Source of the DNA: Flammulina velutipes
Lineage: Eukaryota > Basidiomycota > Agaricomycetes > Agaricales > Physalacriaceae
Direction: 5' to 3'
Length of the DNA: 64,000 bases
Assembly (NCBI GenBank): GCA_011800155.1
Contig: CM022374.1
Coordinates: 2,046,001-2,110,000, forward strand
Part shown: one piece after another, positions 1-10,811 of the stretch
How positions within the stretch are numbered: position 1 is the first letter of the stretch
Layout of the letters: each line of letters starts with the position of its first letter
Made by a program: the position numbers and the translations under genes
Notes under the pieces: generated by a model
The model's input: only the letters and a program-made list of their open reading frames with translations
What the model was told of the DNA's origin: nothing
The model's database searches: none

Positions 1-838
1 GACACCGTAAGGAAGAGAGAGAGTATGCCAGACAAGAGGCCGGTCTTGACGAGGGATGTGAATGTGATGTAACGAAGATAGAGGCATTGGATGGCAAGGG
101 GAGCGAGAAGTAGCGCAACTTCGGCGCGGAATACGACGGCAGTGAATGTCAGGAGGGAAATAGCCATGTTGACTTGGGTCTTGGAAGGCCTAGTTGCAGC
201 TGGTGCGCGATCCAGAATGAGGTATGTTGATACATTGACTATGTAACGTTAGCGAACGAGCTGAAACGGCAAGAGCTACGTACCTGGAAATAGAGCAAAC
301 ATGTTGGGAAGCGTCCTGCCCATCCAAAACGGAAGATGGAATTGGGAGATTGTAAACAGAGTGAAGAAGAGGGACGCCAGTCGGCCAAACCGTCGCGAAA
401 CGGCACGTTGGATTAGGCAAAGTCCCAGCGCATTGACGCTGGCTAGAACAAGCCGTACTGTACAGCTGTGAGTAGCAATAAAAGCAAGTAAATGAACTAC
501 GTACCAACGACCTGTATATCAAACTTGGATTGAATAAGTCCAAAATGCCCAGCGATCCATAGGACGGGTGTCGACAGCCAGGCCAGAAGGACACTTCCAA
601 CGAACGTCCTGGGCACTGGTCCAGGGAAAATGAAATGGTCGTACTTTGACAATAAGACGCGTCAATCACGAAGATAATCGAGGCGCACATTCGCTAGAGC
701 GGCGGGCTTGACGCCGTAAATGAGGACATCGTGCGTTGCGTGCAGATTGAAGCTTTCCTCGACTTTTGTATATGGCGCGAGGAGCACGTGCCCCCAGCTC
801 GTTGCCAGAAGAACAGCGTCGAGTAGGACAGCGGTCAT
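1..838 (-). CDS. ALG12: ALG12 mannosyltransferase, 5' part (runs off the window)
   Basis: Dolichol-linked alpha-1,6-mannosyltransferase of the ER lumen, which adds the eighth mannose of the N-glycan precursor. The start at 838 gives an N-terminal hydrophobic stretch followed by the family signature PYTKVEESFNLHATHD. Splicing gives exons 689-838, 505-643, 284-442 and 1-172, all in phase. They encode further hallmarks: YDHFIFPGPVPRTFVG, SQFHLPFWMGRTLPN and LTFTAVVFRAEVALLL, the GT-C fold loops and membrane helices of the ALG9/ALG12/PIG-B family. The 3' part lies beyond base 1. The start is 100 bp from the 3' end of the oxidase gene on the same strand. The family call is secure; ALG12 rather than ALG9 rests on the EESFN and SQFHLPFW motifs. 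The exon 4 acceptor at 172 was chosen by frame. Confidence 0.9.
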
Positions 839-884
839 GGTAGGGAGGAAGGATGACTCGGCCGATTCGGTCCGTACACTTTCA

Positions 885-2482
885 AGAAATGGTTTCAATA
901 GATACATAGATAATAATTTAATCTCTATAGTGGTAATTCAAAGGCTAGAGTACATGAATGCATCTTTGAGCTCTCTGCGAGCATGACGACCCATCTTGGA
1001 TGGAACAACATTGTCCTCCACTTCGCGAACCAGATCCAGCACATCGTTCGCACATCCGAACGAGAGGGAGAATCCCGCACCACCCTGTCCGTATGAATGA
1101 ACAATCCTGCTCATCGACCCATCCTTCCTTGTCCGGAGCTCACGCTCGACGCGGACGTTCGACCCGCGGAATGGGCGAAGACCTTGAACCAACCCAGCAT
1201 CCGGATCGTAGTCTGCATTCTCCAGACCCGGAACGAACTTGTTGCACCGTTCCCGCATCCGTACCACCTCGGGGCTCTCCAAAGTGAGGTCAAGCTCGTA
1301 CTTGTGGGGTTGAGCAAGACCACCAAGGATCAGGATGTTGTCGTTGCGAGGAACGATGAACACAATGTCCTCATCTTCGCCCCGCGTGTCGTCGTGAGTG
1401 ACTGCGAGAGCCTCAGTGACTTTTGGAAACTTGCTACCGTCGTTGACAACGCGAATGAGTGCACCACGGAGAGGGTAGACAGACTCATCGCCTGCGAGTT
1501 CCAGTCCAGCAAGACCAGTAGCGTTGACAATCGCATCAGCACCGTACTCGGCCAATAATTGCTCTTCCTGATGAAGCAAATCTCCATTGACGCGACGCGT
1601 CTCCATTACTGCTCCTTTGCACAAAAGCACAAATCGGAGCCAATTCATGTAGGCGTCGGTGTCAATGACGGGTGCGAGATGCTGGTACGCGTCTACCACT
1701 CCGACTCCCTGGTTCACAGCGTGTTCTTTGATGATAGAGGGATCGCGTCGGACACCCTTAATCTAAATCCTCCGTGAGTCTAAATTCATCGACATCCGTC
1801 CGGAGTCACTAACCTCGGTCTGAGCGACAATCTCCTGATATTTCTCAAGCTGACCAGGATCAGGCATGTTCTCGAGGACTTGGTCGAAGAAAAAGTTGGC
1901 CATGCGCATCCGGACCCCATGGTCAAAATGATCGTTGGGCGGGAACATCTCTTGAAGCTTCTCAAAGACGCGGTAAGAGGTCATGCACCACCGTTTTGAG
2001 TTGTGCAACGAAATCACCTGCAAAACGCGTCAATTGGATATTCGACTGAAACATTACTGATTCCTTACATCGGTGTGCTTTCCGCAAACAGCTGGAGGCC
2101 ACTCCCATAAAGCACCAGCAATCTGGGAGGTAATGCGGTTGTTCGGGTCGGTCCACCGTTCAGCGATGATGGTGACATCGTAGCCAGCATCCAACAAGGC
2201 CCAAGCAGACTGATTGCATTGTTTAGCTTTATGTTTTCACAGTGCTTCAAGTTTAACCTACAGTGAAGCCGGTGACACCACCGCCCACAACGAGGATGCG
2301 CTTCTTGGGCACATCGGGAGTCGGTTGAGCTACTTGGCCGTGGTGGAGGACGAGCTCGTCGCCGAGACGGGAGAGGAAGAAGTTGGGTGCAGAGGCGATA
2401 GACATTGCGATAGATGCGTATGCAAGTAGTAGTAGGATTCGAATCGAGTTGCGAGTTCGAGGAGCTTGAGCTGATGGTTTGT
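885..2482. repeat. Left arm of a 1.6-kb inverted repeat
   Basis: The reverse complement of this stretch matches 4285-5884 almost base for base. The match includes all four exons, the three introns, about 80 bp upstream of the start and about 50 bp past the stop. Homology begins at the ACAAACCATCAG upstream block and ends in the TTTCT shortly after the stop, beyond which the flanks are unrelated. No terminal repeats typical of a transposon are visible at the edges. Confidence 0.9.
938..2405 (-). CDS. FAD-dependent D-amino-acid oxidase family protein, copy 1
   Basis: Flavin oxidase of the DAO family (PF01266-like), expected to oxidise a D-amino acid or related amine to the imino acid with H2O2. 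Exons 2262-2405, 2069-2209, 1814-2017 and 938-1762 give 437 aa. The FAD-binding Rossmann motif RILVVGGGVTGFTSAW starts near residue 36. TSQIAGALWEWPP follows, and near the end come GLRPFRG and HSYGQGGAGFSLSFGCA, which match the substrate Arg and FAD-contacting segments of the family. The protein is longer than classical DAO (about 340-370 aa), mainly through a 35-residue N-terminal leader. It ends in SSL, not a good peroxisomal PTS1. The second copy at 4362-5827 is nearly identical; I count about seven amino-acid differences. Both are intact, so this is not an obvious pseudogene. The substrate is unknown. Confidence 0.88.
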
Positions 2483-4284
2483 CCTATCCTCAAACTTCAT
2501 CTTATATGTGCTCTTTCTCGACGAATGCATCGTCGTCCGCGGTCCCTGAAAGAGGACGAATTTCGACCAAAGGCTCGGACGTGAGCAGCGCGGAAAAGTA
2601 CTGGGCCCCGAGTGAAAACAGACCAGTGCTCTTTGACCTCGGATCGGACGTTTACACATCGAGGAGGTAAAAGTCGGGTTTTCCAGTATTATGACAGGCG
2701 CCAAGAGCTCTTTGTTATGTCAAAAGTGCAGTAATGGCTGCGATAACACCCGGACCGCCGTTCACTGGAAGTCATTTCCTTGAGAGTGGATGGCGATATT
2801 TGCGCGACACGAAGCACACCAATTTAGGAAGGCTGCCGGCATCGAGTTCAATTGCTGCAGGGAGAGTGTCGATCCTGAGTGTTTGTCAGCACCTAACAGT
2901 TCGCCGCCGAGGAGGACAAGGCAGTATATCGATATCGGGCTATCATCAAATGCGACTTGAAATTTCAACTTGGACGACGAGGAGATGCACGGCTTACTCT
3001 GACGAGGATGCTATACCGGTCAGTGTCCTCCAAATCTTTACTGAGGATTGTGAACGCGTTCGTGAGGCTTGGTGGTCATGACTGTCTGGAATCAAGAAAC
3101 GATGTGGCCACAACACGTCCACATGGCCAAACAAACATTATCGTCTTGTCTTCCACCACCATCATCTTTGTTCTCTCTCTTCACTGTTAATCTACACGGC
3201 TCAAAACTAGCTCTCAGCGCCACGAATAGAACGATCCCGCAATTGCAATTCTCATATCAAAATCGTATCCTTCCTTCGGACTCGCATTCGCCCCTCTTGT
3301 GCACTGCACAAGCACAAGTTATCTTTTCTGTAATCTAGAACGCAAAAGCTCTTACCTGCATTCTTGTACGGCCATTCTCGACCAACAACTTGAAGCATCC
3401 GAGGTCTCTACATAGGTTTCCGGTATCATCTTTCGGTGATAGAAGCTGTTGTACGCAAATCTTTCAAAGCCCATGGAGGCACCGACCGACCTGTACCTCT
3501 GACGTAGGATTAGGCCCAGGAGTGGTCCATGTTTTACCTCGTTCGCGTTCCAGTCTCGTCATCTTCATGCCAGAGATCACAAATAACAGCAATATCCTCA
3601 AACGTCGGGAGATCGTTCCATCTTGGGCAAGGGATTTCGAAAGACCGCCCGTATGGTCTGCTGAGGATTGAACACAGCAGATTACGCCTCTTCATTTCAT
3701 AGGATGATAACGTTCCCAAGATGGGCGTACGGGAGATGCTGATGGTAAATCATCAGTTTTCTTCTGAACTTGACATTTCCCAACTTCAGTCGGCGATTTC
3801 GTCGACATGGTCCTCGGTAATGGTCCAATTAAAGTTGACGCTCCAGCTGTGACGAATGACCAGGTATGCGCCCCACCCTGAATTCGTACTCGACTCTGAC
3901 AACCTGCCTAGTTTACTGGCCTTCGCTCCGTCGATAAGCTTAACTAGCGCACCAACCAGTCAGTCTTGCAACTTGGATGCTACTAAATACGCCAATATGG
4001 ACTGACTTTTGATCTGCGATAGGCGACGTGTACTAAGCGAGCGCCCCCAACGTGTAAATCATAGGCAAAATCCTCATAAGTCTCGAATACACCCCGCTCC
4101 GAGGCGTGACCACTGGCTTTGCTCTTTGGCTACCACTCGGGGTAGTGTCAAGCCGCGCTTTTTGGAGTGCATGATTAGATATTCGCGTCCGAGCGCTTGA
4201 GCACGATTTGACCAGCCGCGGACGAAGATGTTTTCAAATTCTGAGAGCGGTCGAGTGGTATATAACATGCTCGGTCGACAGAGA
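2483..4284. other. 1.8-kb spacer between the inverted DAO copies
   Basis: Short open frames occur on both strands but none has a recognisable domain or a convincing start and splice pattern. A possible short exon pair sits near 3808-3945 on the plus strand: an ATG at about 3808, a GTATGC donor, and an acceptor before a frame that stops after about 30 codons. It may be the remnant of a gene disrupted by the duplication. Both oxidase genes are transcribed outward from this spacer, so it must hold both promoters. Confidence 0.5.
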
Positions 4285-5884
4285 ACAAACCATCAGCTCA
4301 AGCTCCTCGAACTCGCAACTCGATTCGAACTCTACTACTACTTGCATACGCATCTATCGTAATGTCTATCGCCTCTGCACCCGACTTCTTCCTTTCCCGT
4401 CTCGGCGACGAGCTCGTCCTCCATCACGGCCAAGCAGCTCAACCGACTCCTGATGTGCCCAAGAAGCGCATTCTCGTTGTGGGCGGTGGTGTCACCGGCT
4501 TCACTGTAGGTAAAACTTAAGCACCATAAAAACACAAAGCTAACAATTCAATCAGTCTGCTTGGGCATTGCTGGATGCTGGCTACGATGTTACCATCATC
4601 GCTGAACGGTGGACCGACCCCAACAACCGCATTACCTCCCAGATTGCTGGTGCTCTATGGGAGTGGCCTCCAGCTGTTTGCGGAAAGCACACCGATGTAA
4701 GGAATCAGTAATGTTTCAGTCGAATATCCAATTGACGCGTTTTGCAGGTGATTTCGTTGCACAACTCAAAACGGTGGTGCATGACCTCTTACCGCGTCTT
4801 TGAGAAGCTTCAAGAGATGTTCCCGGCCAACGATCACTTTGACCATGGGGTCCGAATGCGCATGGCCAACTTTTTCTTCGACCAAGTCCTCGAGAACATG
4901 CCAGATCCTGGCCAGCTCGAGAAGTACCAGGAGATTGTCGCTCAGACCGAGGTTAGTGACTCCGGACGAATGTCGATGAATTTAGACTCACGGAGGATTT
5001 AGATTAAGGGTGTGCGACGCGATGCCTCTATCATCAAAGAACACGCTGTGAACCAGGGAGTCGGGGTGGTGGACGCGTACCAGCATCTCGCACCCGTCAT
5101 CGACACTGACGCCTACATGAACTGGCTCCGATTTGTGCTTTTGTGCAAAGGAGCAGTGATGGAAACGCGTCGCGTCAATGGAGATTTGCTTCATCAGGAA
5201 GAGCAGTTGTTGGCCGAGTACGGTGCTGATGCGATTGTCAATGCCACTGGTCTCGCTGGACTGGAACTCGCCGGCGATGAGACTGTCTACCCTCTCCGTG
5301 GTGCACTCATTCGCGTTGTCAACGACGGCAGCAAGTTTCCAAAAGTCACTGAGGCTCTCGCAGTCACTCACGACGACACGCGGGGCGAAGATGAGGACAT
5401 TGTGTTCATCGTTCCTCGCAACGACAACATCCTGATTCTTGGTGGTCTCGCTCAACCACACAAGTATGAGCTTGACCTCACTTTGGAGAGCCCCGAGGTT
5501 GTACGGATGCGGGAACGATGCAACAAGTTCGTTCCGGGTCTAGAGAACGCAGACTACGATCCCGATGCTGGGTTGGTTCAAGGTCTTCGTCCATTCCGCG
5601 GGTCGAACGTCCGTGTTGAGCGCGAGCTCCGGACGAGGAAGGATGGGTCGATGAGCAGGATCGTTCATTCATACGGACAGGGTGGTGCGGGATTCTCCCT
5701 CTCGTTCGGATGTGCGAACGATGTGCTGGACCTGGTTCGCGAAGTGGAGGACAACGTTGTTCCATCCAAGATGGGTCGTCGTGTTCGCAGAGAGCTCAAA
5801 GATGCATTCATGTACTCCAGCCTTTGAATAGCCATTACTTTAGAGACTAAATTATTATCTATATATCTATTGAAACCATTTCTT
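4285..5884. repeat. Right arm of the 1.6-kb inverted repeat
   Basis: Mirror image of 885-2482; see the left arm. With the 1.8-kb spacer the whole structure is a 5.0-kb divergent palindrome. Differences between arms are scattered single bases in exons and small indels in intron 1, so the copies have had time to drift slightly. Confidence 0.9.
4362..5827 (+). CDS. FAD-dependent D-amino-acid oxidase family protein, copy 2
   Basis: Same protein and exon layout as copy 1: exons 4362-4505, 4556-4696, 4748-4951 and 5003-5827, 437 aa. The start is the first ATG of the open frame in both copies and lies 26 residues before the Val-Pro-Lys-Lys preceding the FAD motif. FAD-binding GGGVTGF, GLRPFR and HSYGQGGAGFSLSFGCA are all intact. 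Observed changes from copy 1 include Asn8Asp, two Pro/Ala swaps, one Ser/Thr swap and Arg-Val for His-Ala near the C-terminus; none hits a known catalytic motif. The divergent pair shares only about 80 bp of upstream sequence, so expression of the two may differ. Confidence 0.88.
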
Positions 5885-6548
5885 TTGAAGCATTCCACAT
5901 GTATCCAAGGGGACACACGCGATAAACGCAGACAAAGGAAGAAGAGATAACCCCGACGACACATGTTATGGCTGCAGCAGCAAGGTCATCACGTCCTGGT
6001 GTTGCAAGCAGAGCACCAGGACAAGGGTGGCAAAAATTGGATAACCAGGAATGGAGGCGTGCCCCCGTAATAGTGGTTAGACTATTAAGAACAGATACTA
6101 CACTTGATCTAAGCCAGAAGGCCAGAGTGGTAAAGAGACAGGATGTTGGGCATCACCTTTTATAGGGATAACTACAGCGCACGGACCAATTCAGATGTGG
6201 CGCACGGACCACAATATCTGACTCGCTCTCGGTACCGCCACAGCCATGCCTCTGGACAGTGTCATCTCTTCCAATTTCTGTTTCTAGGTTCTTCTGACAT
6301 TATACGTTGATTTAAGACCACCCTTACTAATATGCGCCACATATGGCTGGTCGACGTCTACCATCACGACATTTCAATAACGAATAGATATGTTAAGAAC
6401 ATCAACGCACCATCACTACAATCTATGTACTACTTACTCTATACAACAAATCAAGGTAGGACGCTGGAAAAAGGAAACTGATGCTACAAGTAGGAGGAAT
6501 AGTAGATGTGTACATGGGCTCAAGCGAAGCGCAGACAGCTCTAGATTC
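5885..6548. other. Gene-free stretch
   Basis: A 66-codon open frame at 5968-6165 (plus) is Arg/Ala rich and resembles no family known to me. The rest is AT-richer sequence with no splice-supported coding potential. It holds the 3' flanks of the oxidase copy and of the minus-strand gene that ends at 6549. Confidence 0.4.
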
Positions 6549-8137
6549 TCAGTCACGATCGTACCAGGCAGAAAGGAAGGTATCCGTCAGACTCTCCTCA
6601 GTAATCTCGTCCTCTTCGTTGTTGAAGTACTCTTCCTCCACAGCGCCGACGCCAGAGTGTGTATGCTCCCAAGACTGCATGTCCTTGCGTATCGTCTGCA
6701 AACCACCAGACGAAGGCAATCCAGAGCCATCTGCCGTCGACATCGGCCTCCGAGAGATCGTTGACACTTCCGTATGAGAAACTACTTTACAACGCTTGAT
6801 TTCCTTCGTATCATCGCAGGTGATGGTCTCCGTGACGGTGCGTTTCCTAGCAGTACGAGTTTTGAACGGTATTGGCTCCGGAGGATTATGCGTCGTCGAG
6901 GGACTATCTGATGTCACCGTTTCCTCAGACTGTTGCTGCGTTAAGTCTAGCGAGGTGTTCGTCGACGAAGACAAAGAGCCATCGGACCGACGGAGCAGAT
7001 CAAATGCGGAGAACCGAGACGCTTTCTCCTCGTTATCGCTGCGTACAGAAGCAGGGACCGTCGCTCTCGTCGGAGTGTCTTGAACATCATTGGGCGCAGG
7101 TTGAGGCTTGCTTTCCAGGCGTGAAATAGGGACTGGACGCGTCGATGGAATTGGGTTGTCAGAAGTCACTGGCTGGAAGGACTGGTCTTTGTTCACTTGA
7201 CGCTCGGCAGGAGAAGGTAAGAGGGTTGATCTAGACGGCTTGCTGGATCGAAGATCCTTGAACTGAGCATCGTCTTTCTGTCCTGGGTGAGAGCTGATAG
7301 GTTTGGACGGAAGCGAGGACAGTTTCGAGGGTGCGGCATCTCGACGAGCGTCAGGCGGTAAGGATTGCTCGAAAGGAAGGGAAGCAGTTGATCTAGATGA
7401 CGTATCGACTCGTTGAGATCGACTAGCATTCTTACTGGCGTTAAGCAAGGACGTAGAGTAAGAGCTCGGAGGAGTGGTGTCGTGATGAGAATTGGACTGT
7501 AAAGATTGCCTATCGCGGGCGAGACGCGAAGAAGAATGCACAGTCGATTTGGAGGGTTTGTCGACGTGATGATCTTTGGGAGAACTAGGATTTCTATGTC
7601 TTCTGTTGCGCTTGCGACGGCCGTCGGCCTCAGAATTGTCCTTGGCGAGAGAAGAGCGAGAAGAGTTTTCGATCTGGCTGAGACGCGGAGTTGAGGGAGG
7701 GAGAGTAGATTGCGAGTTCGGGTCGCGTCGAGGACTATTAGACGGCAGGAATAGAGGCGTGTTCTCCTTGTACGAGCTAGAGGATGTGATTGGCGCCGAA
7801 TGGCCATGGCACCATTCATAGATAATGTCGAAAGGTATATTGGCGTAGTGCTGATCTAGGCGGGCGAGCATCTGGCGAGCGTTTGCTTTGAGAAGATCGT
7901 TCTGCATACAGAAAGCGAAGAGGGCTGCAGCCATATCGCAAGGACGGAGGATATAGCGAACTTCGTTGCTGGCGTCGTTGTCCTGCGAGCTAGAAGGTTT
8001 GCGTCGCGTTGAATAGTATTTATGAACGATATGGTCCAGGTCCTGCTCTGAGCGCGGCCGCGTTGCAGAGTGGGCGATGTCGTTGGACCTGTGCGAAGAT
8101 ATTAGACGCTATTACGACTGACACGAACTACTTGCAT
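6549..8137 (-). CDS. Ser/Arg-rich low-complexity protein, unknown
   Basis: A long frame of 498 codons ends at 6549. I place a two-codon first exon at 8132-8137 joined to 6549-8042 (499 aa); a start further upstream is possible. The only folded-looking part is residues 1 to about 75, with a Tyr-rich helix followed by AAALFAFCMQNDLLKANARQ and FDIIYEWCHG, which suggests a small helical domain. The remaining 420 residues are Ser, Pro, Arg and Lys rich and probably disordered, with a basic stretch RKRTVTETI and an acidic tail (EEEYFNNEEDEITEESL). This pattern suits a regulatory or nuclear scaffold protein, but I recognise no family. The tiny first exon is the weakest part of the model. Confidence 0.6.
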
Positions 8138-8654
8138 GGTATCTAAAAGGCGGGTTGGAGTTAGAGAAAAGGTAGCGCAAAAAGGAAATAAGAAGCTGAA
8201 TGTACGAGGAAGACAGCGATGTAGTATATCGGGCCGGAAACCGATCAACGCCACAGTAGGGTTGATTGGTCAGCTCATCTTGACTCTGGAAATGACTCTG
8301 ACTCTCAATCTGGGGCTGGCAACCTTCTTGCGCTCTATGATGCATGTTCTTGCTGAGCTGACTGAACCTCTTGCGCTAAACTTGTCGACCTGACTGGTGA
8401 AAACACATCGGGCCTGCTCATTGTGCAGATCGGCAGATTGATTCCGGTATTTTGTTCATTGTAGCATTTCGAGAAAAAGTGGACGAACAATAACGAAGCT
8501 TATCCAATATTCGTACAATGAACGGCATCTATCTGGCGCGCTTCCCCTGGAACTCATACTTAAGGTCCCCTCCAAACAGCCTCATCCCCCACGACATTCA
8601 GAGTCACTCAGCCTACCCACCAACCTACCCACCAATTCACATCGAGCACTTACC

Positions 8655-9377
8655 ATGTCTGCCACTTCGCAAACTCGCCGCGGTTCGCCTTTCTCTGAGC
8701 CGCCTAGGTCCCCATTCTACCCTCCATCTCCTCCTGCTCGATGCCCGCCTTCCCCGGAGCCCACCACCGCAGACGAGGATGAATATACTCTCACCGCATT
8801 TGGTGACATTTCCCTCAACGTGGACTGCTTCATTCCCAGTCTTCCTGGCAACGCGATTCAGACTGAAGACCTCACGATTCGCCCCTGCCCACGCCCGTTG
8901 ACCGGTAGACCTCGCTCCGCCTCTGCTAGCAGGCCGCGTCCTCAGGTCCTCCTCCCCAAACCCGAGAATAAATACCTTCTCATCGTCAAGGCTCAGCTAG
9001 CTCATCCGCAGCTCAGCCTCAAGGACGCCATCGCAAGCGTAAACGCTTCTCAGAACAAACGCAGATCGAGGGTTCCCGCTCCGATCAAGGTCGTTCCAAG
9101 ATCCCCAAACTCGTCGGTTGTCATTTCCCCAGGCGCTCCCGCCACGCCGTCTACTCCAGCCCTCTCCCCGACCTCGTCCACCGCCTCTCCCTCCCCCGTC
9201 ACTCCTCGCACTCCGGCCACGCCTAAACTGGCTGCTACCCCTTCCACCCCCAAGTCCCCGCAGAAGCCCTTCCGTGGCAATGGTCCCCTTCCTAAGCGCC
9301 TTCCTTTGCCCAACTGGGATCTCGTCTACCCAGACCTGGCCAAGGAGACAAAGGCACCTGTGAAATCGACTCTCTGA
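8655..9377 (+). CDS. Pro/Ser/Thr-rich protein, copy 1 of a dispersed pair
   Basis: Intronless frame of 240 aa. The N-terminus is Ser/Pro rich (RRGSPFSEPPRSPFYPPSPP). An acidic patch EDEYTLTAFGDISLN follows, then a short block with NKYLLIVKAQLAHPQLSLKD that looks helical, then Ser/Pro/Thr repeats (TPSTPALSPTS) and a conserved-looking tail LPNWDLVYPDLAKE. A paralogue of similar length lies on the other strand at 37965-38651, and the two match through the whole reading frame and at least 140 bp upstream. Regions kept between the copies (N-terminal 80 residues, the LLIV block, the WDxVY tail) are the likely functional parts; the Ser/Pro tracts have diverged. No domain or function is recognised. 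An ATG at 8518 opens another frame and is probably in the leader. Confidence 0.7.
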   Translation: MSATSQTRRGSPFSEPPRSPFYPPSPPARCPPSPEPTTADEDEYTLTAFGDISLNVDCFIPSLPGNAIQTEDLTIRPCPRPLTGRPRSASASRPRPQVLLPKPENKYLLIVKAQLAHPQLSLKDAIASVNASQNKRRSRVPAPIKVVPRSPNSSVVISPGAPATPSTPALSPTSSTASPSPVTPRTPATPKLAATPSTPKSPQKPFRGNGPLPKRLPLPNWDLVYPDLAKETKAPVKSTL

Positions 9378-9976
9378 ATCTTTACCAAATTCGCCATTTT
9401 AATATCTAATCCGCTAGCAATATTTCTAATTACAAAGTACCGCATCGTTCTTGACAAAGTTTCGTATGTTTCAACTTGAATATCCATGATTTTTTCTTCA
9501 GTGTCGTGCGAACATCCCGCCCTAATTCATACGTTAGGGAGCGTCAGCGAGTAGTATTTAGGTCTGCCTACGGGAGACTAGCTTCCACTGTGAACGTTAC
9601 CTGTATAACGCGACATCCATCGTCCATTATGCGATTTGCGATAAGCCTGCTGCGCCACCGCGCTTACGAGGCTATGCTAGAGTTAAGAATGGCACAGGCA
9701 CATAAGTAGCTGAAATGTGAATATTCTCCGTTAGAGTTCCAACGTTAACGAACGTTTTCGAGCCGGGATCTCCAGGCTAATTCTCCGTCGCGTGGAACGA
9801 TGAATCACGTGTGGGCGTTGTGTTGGCGTCAAACCATGATGCCGCCGGCTGTTACTGATGTCGAACTACTACTTCAACTAGTACTTGCCACGACTCGCTG
9901 ACACTTAGCGTAGACTCAATGGCTGCATTGGTCACGTATAAGCTAACACGATTTTTCCAACGGCTACACAGAGTTT
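9378..9976. other. Gene-free stretch
   Basis: Contains only short frames without splice signals or motifs. It separates the 3' ends of two convergent genes. I see no repeats or RNA genes in it. Confidence 0.4.
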
Positions 9977-10811
9977 CTACCTGAGTTTCCTAGAACTACC
10001 ACCCTGTCCTCCTCCTCTTCCTCCTCCCCCACCTCCTCGCCCTCCTTCGCCTTTTCCTTGGCCGTGTCCCCACCCGTGCCATCCCTTCCCTCCGCCTTCA
10101 CAGTTTCCTTGCCCTTCGCCTTCTCCGCCTCCTGTAGTAGAACCTTCGGTACCGCCGCCCGTTGTCGAATCTGGGATGTCGTCGCCTCCTCCAGTCGTTG
10201 TATCCGGCACTGTAGTACTACCGGTGCCGCCACTGGTGTCTGGGACGTCTGTACCGCCAGTGCTGCCAGTCGTATCTGTGCCGCCAGTACCGCCGCTTGT
10301 ATCTGTACTACCAGTACCGCCGCTTGTATCTGTACTACCAGTTCCTCCGCTTGTGTCTGTACTACCAGTCCCGCCGCTCGTATCTGGGACCTCTGTAGTA
10401 TCATCCCCTGGAACATCCTCAGTCGTCGTCGTATCTTGTCGACGAGCTTTGGCTATAATGTCTCCATCAACAATTTAGAACAGTCCGCCTCCAAGTAATG
10501 CTTACCTGGATCCCTTCCCCAGAGCTGGAGGCGTTCTCCTAGTCCACGTTTCCGAGCCAACACTGCGTTGACGTCTCAATGATAAATATCGCGAGAAAAG
10601 TTCAATTGAACGTACATGTTGCCTTGCAATCGAACCCGCCTGGTGTTTTGCACGGAATGGCGCTTGCGGCCTTCTGGGGCACTCTGCCGATGTATGGTGA
10701 GGACTCGGAATGTGCTCAAGTAAAATATCTGACGTACGGTGCAGCAACGACAGCGCCCGAGAGCGCCAAACAGACGAGGAGGAGGAGGGAGGAGAAGGAT
10801 TTGGAGAGCAT
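9977..10811 (-). CDS. Secreted Gly/Ser/Thr-repeat protein
   Basis: Four exons in phase (10738-10811, 10616-10683, 10506-10562, 9977-10452) give 224 aa. Exon 1 encodes a textbook signal peptide: basic N-end, LLLLVCLALSGAVVAA core and an Ala-x-Ala-type cleavage site just before the first intron. The mature chain has a short Cys-containing segment (IPCKTPGGFDCKAT), a basic stretch, an Arg-Arg pair that could be a Kex2 site, then imperfect repeats of DTSGGTGST, then a Gly-rich tail with HGWGHGQGKG. This looks like a small secreted or cell-wall protein. There is no GPI-anchor signal at the C-terminus. The start is fixed by the signal peptide. No family recognised. Confidence 0.75.

Noticed and set aside
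7193..7819. 208-codon minus-strand frame inside the Ser-rich gene
   Set aside because: Overlaps the longer, better-supported frame of the same strand and has no motif; Arg/Leu/Pro-rich content is typical of a shifted frame.
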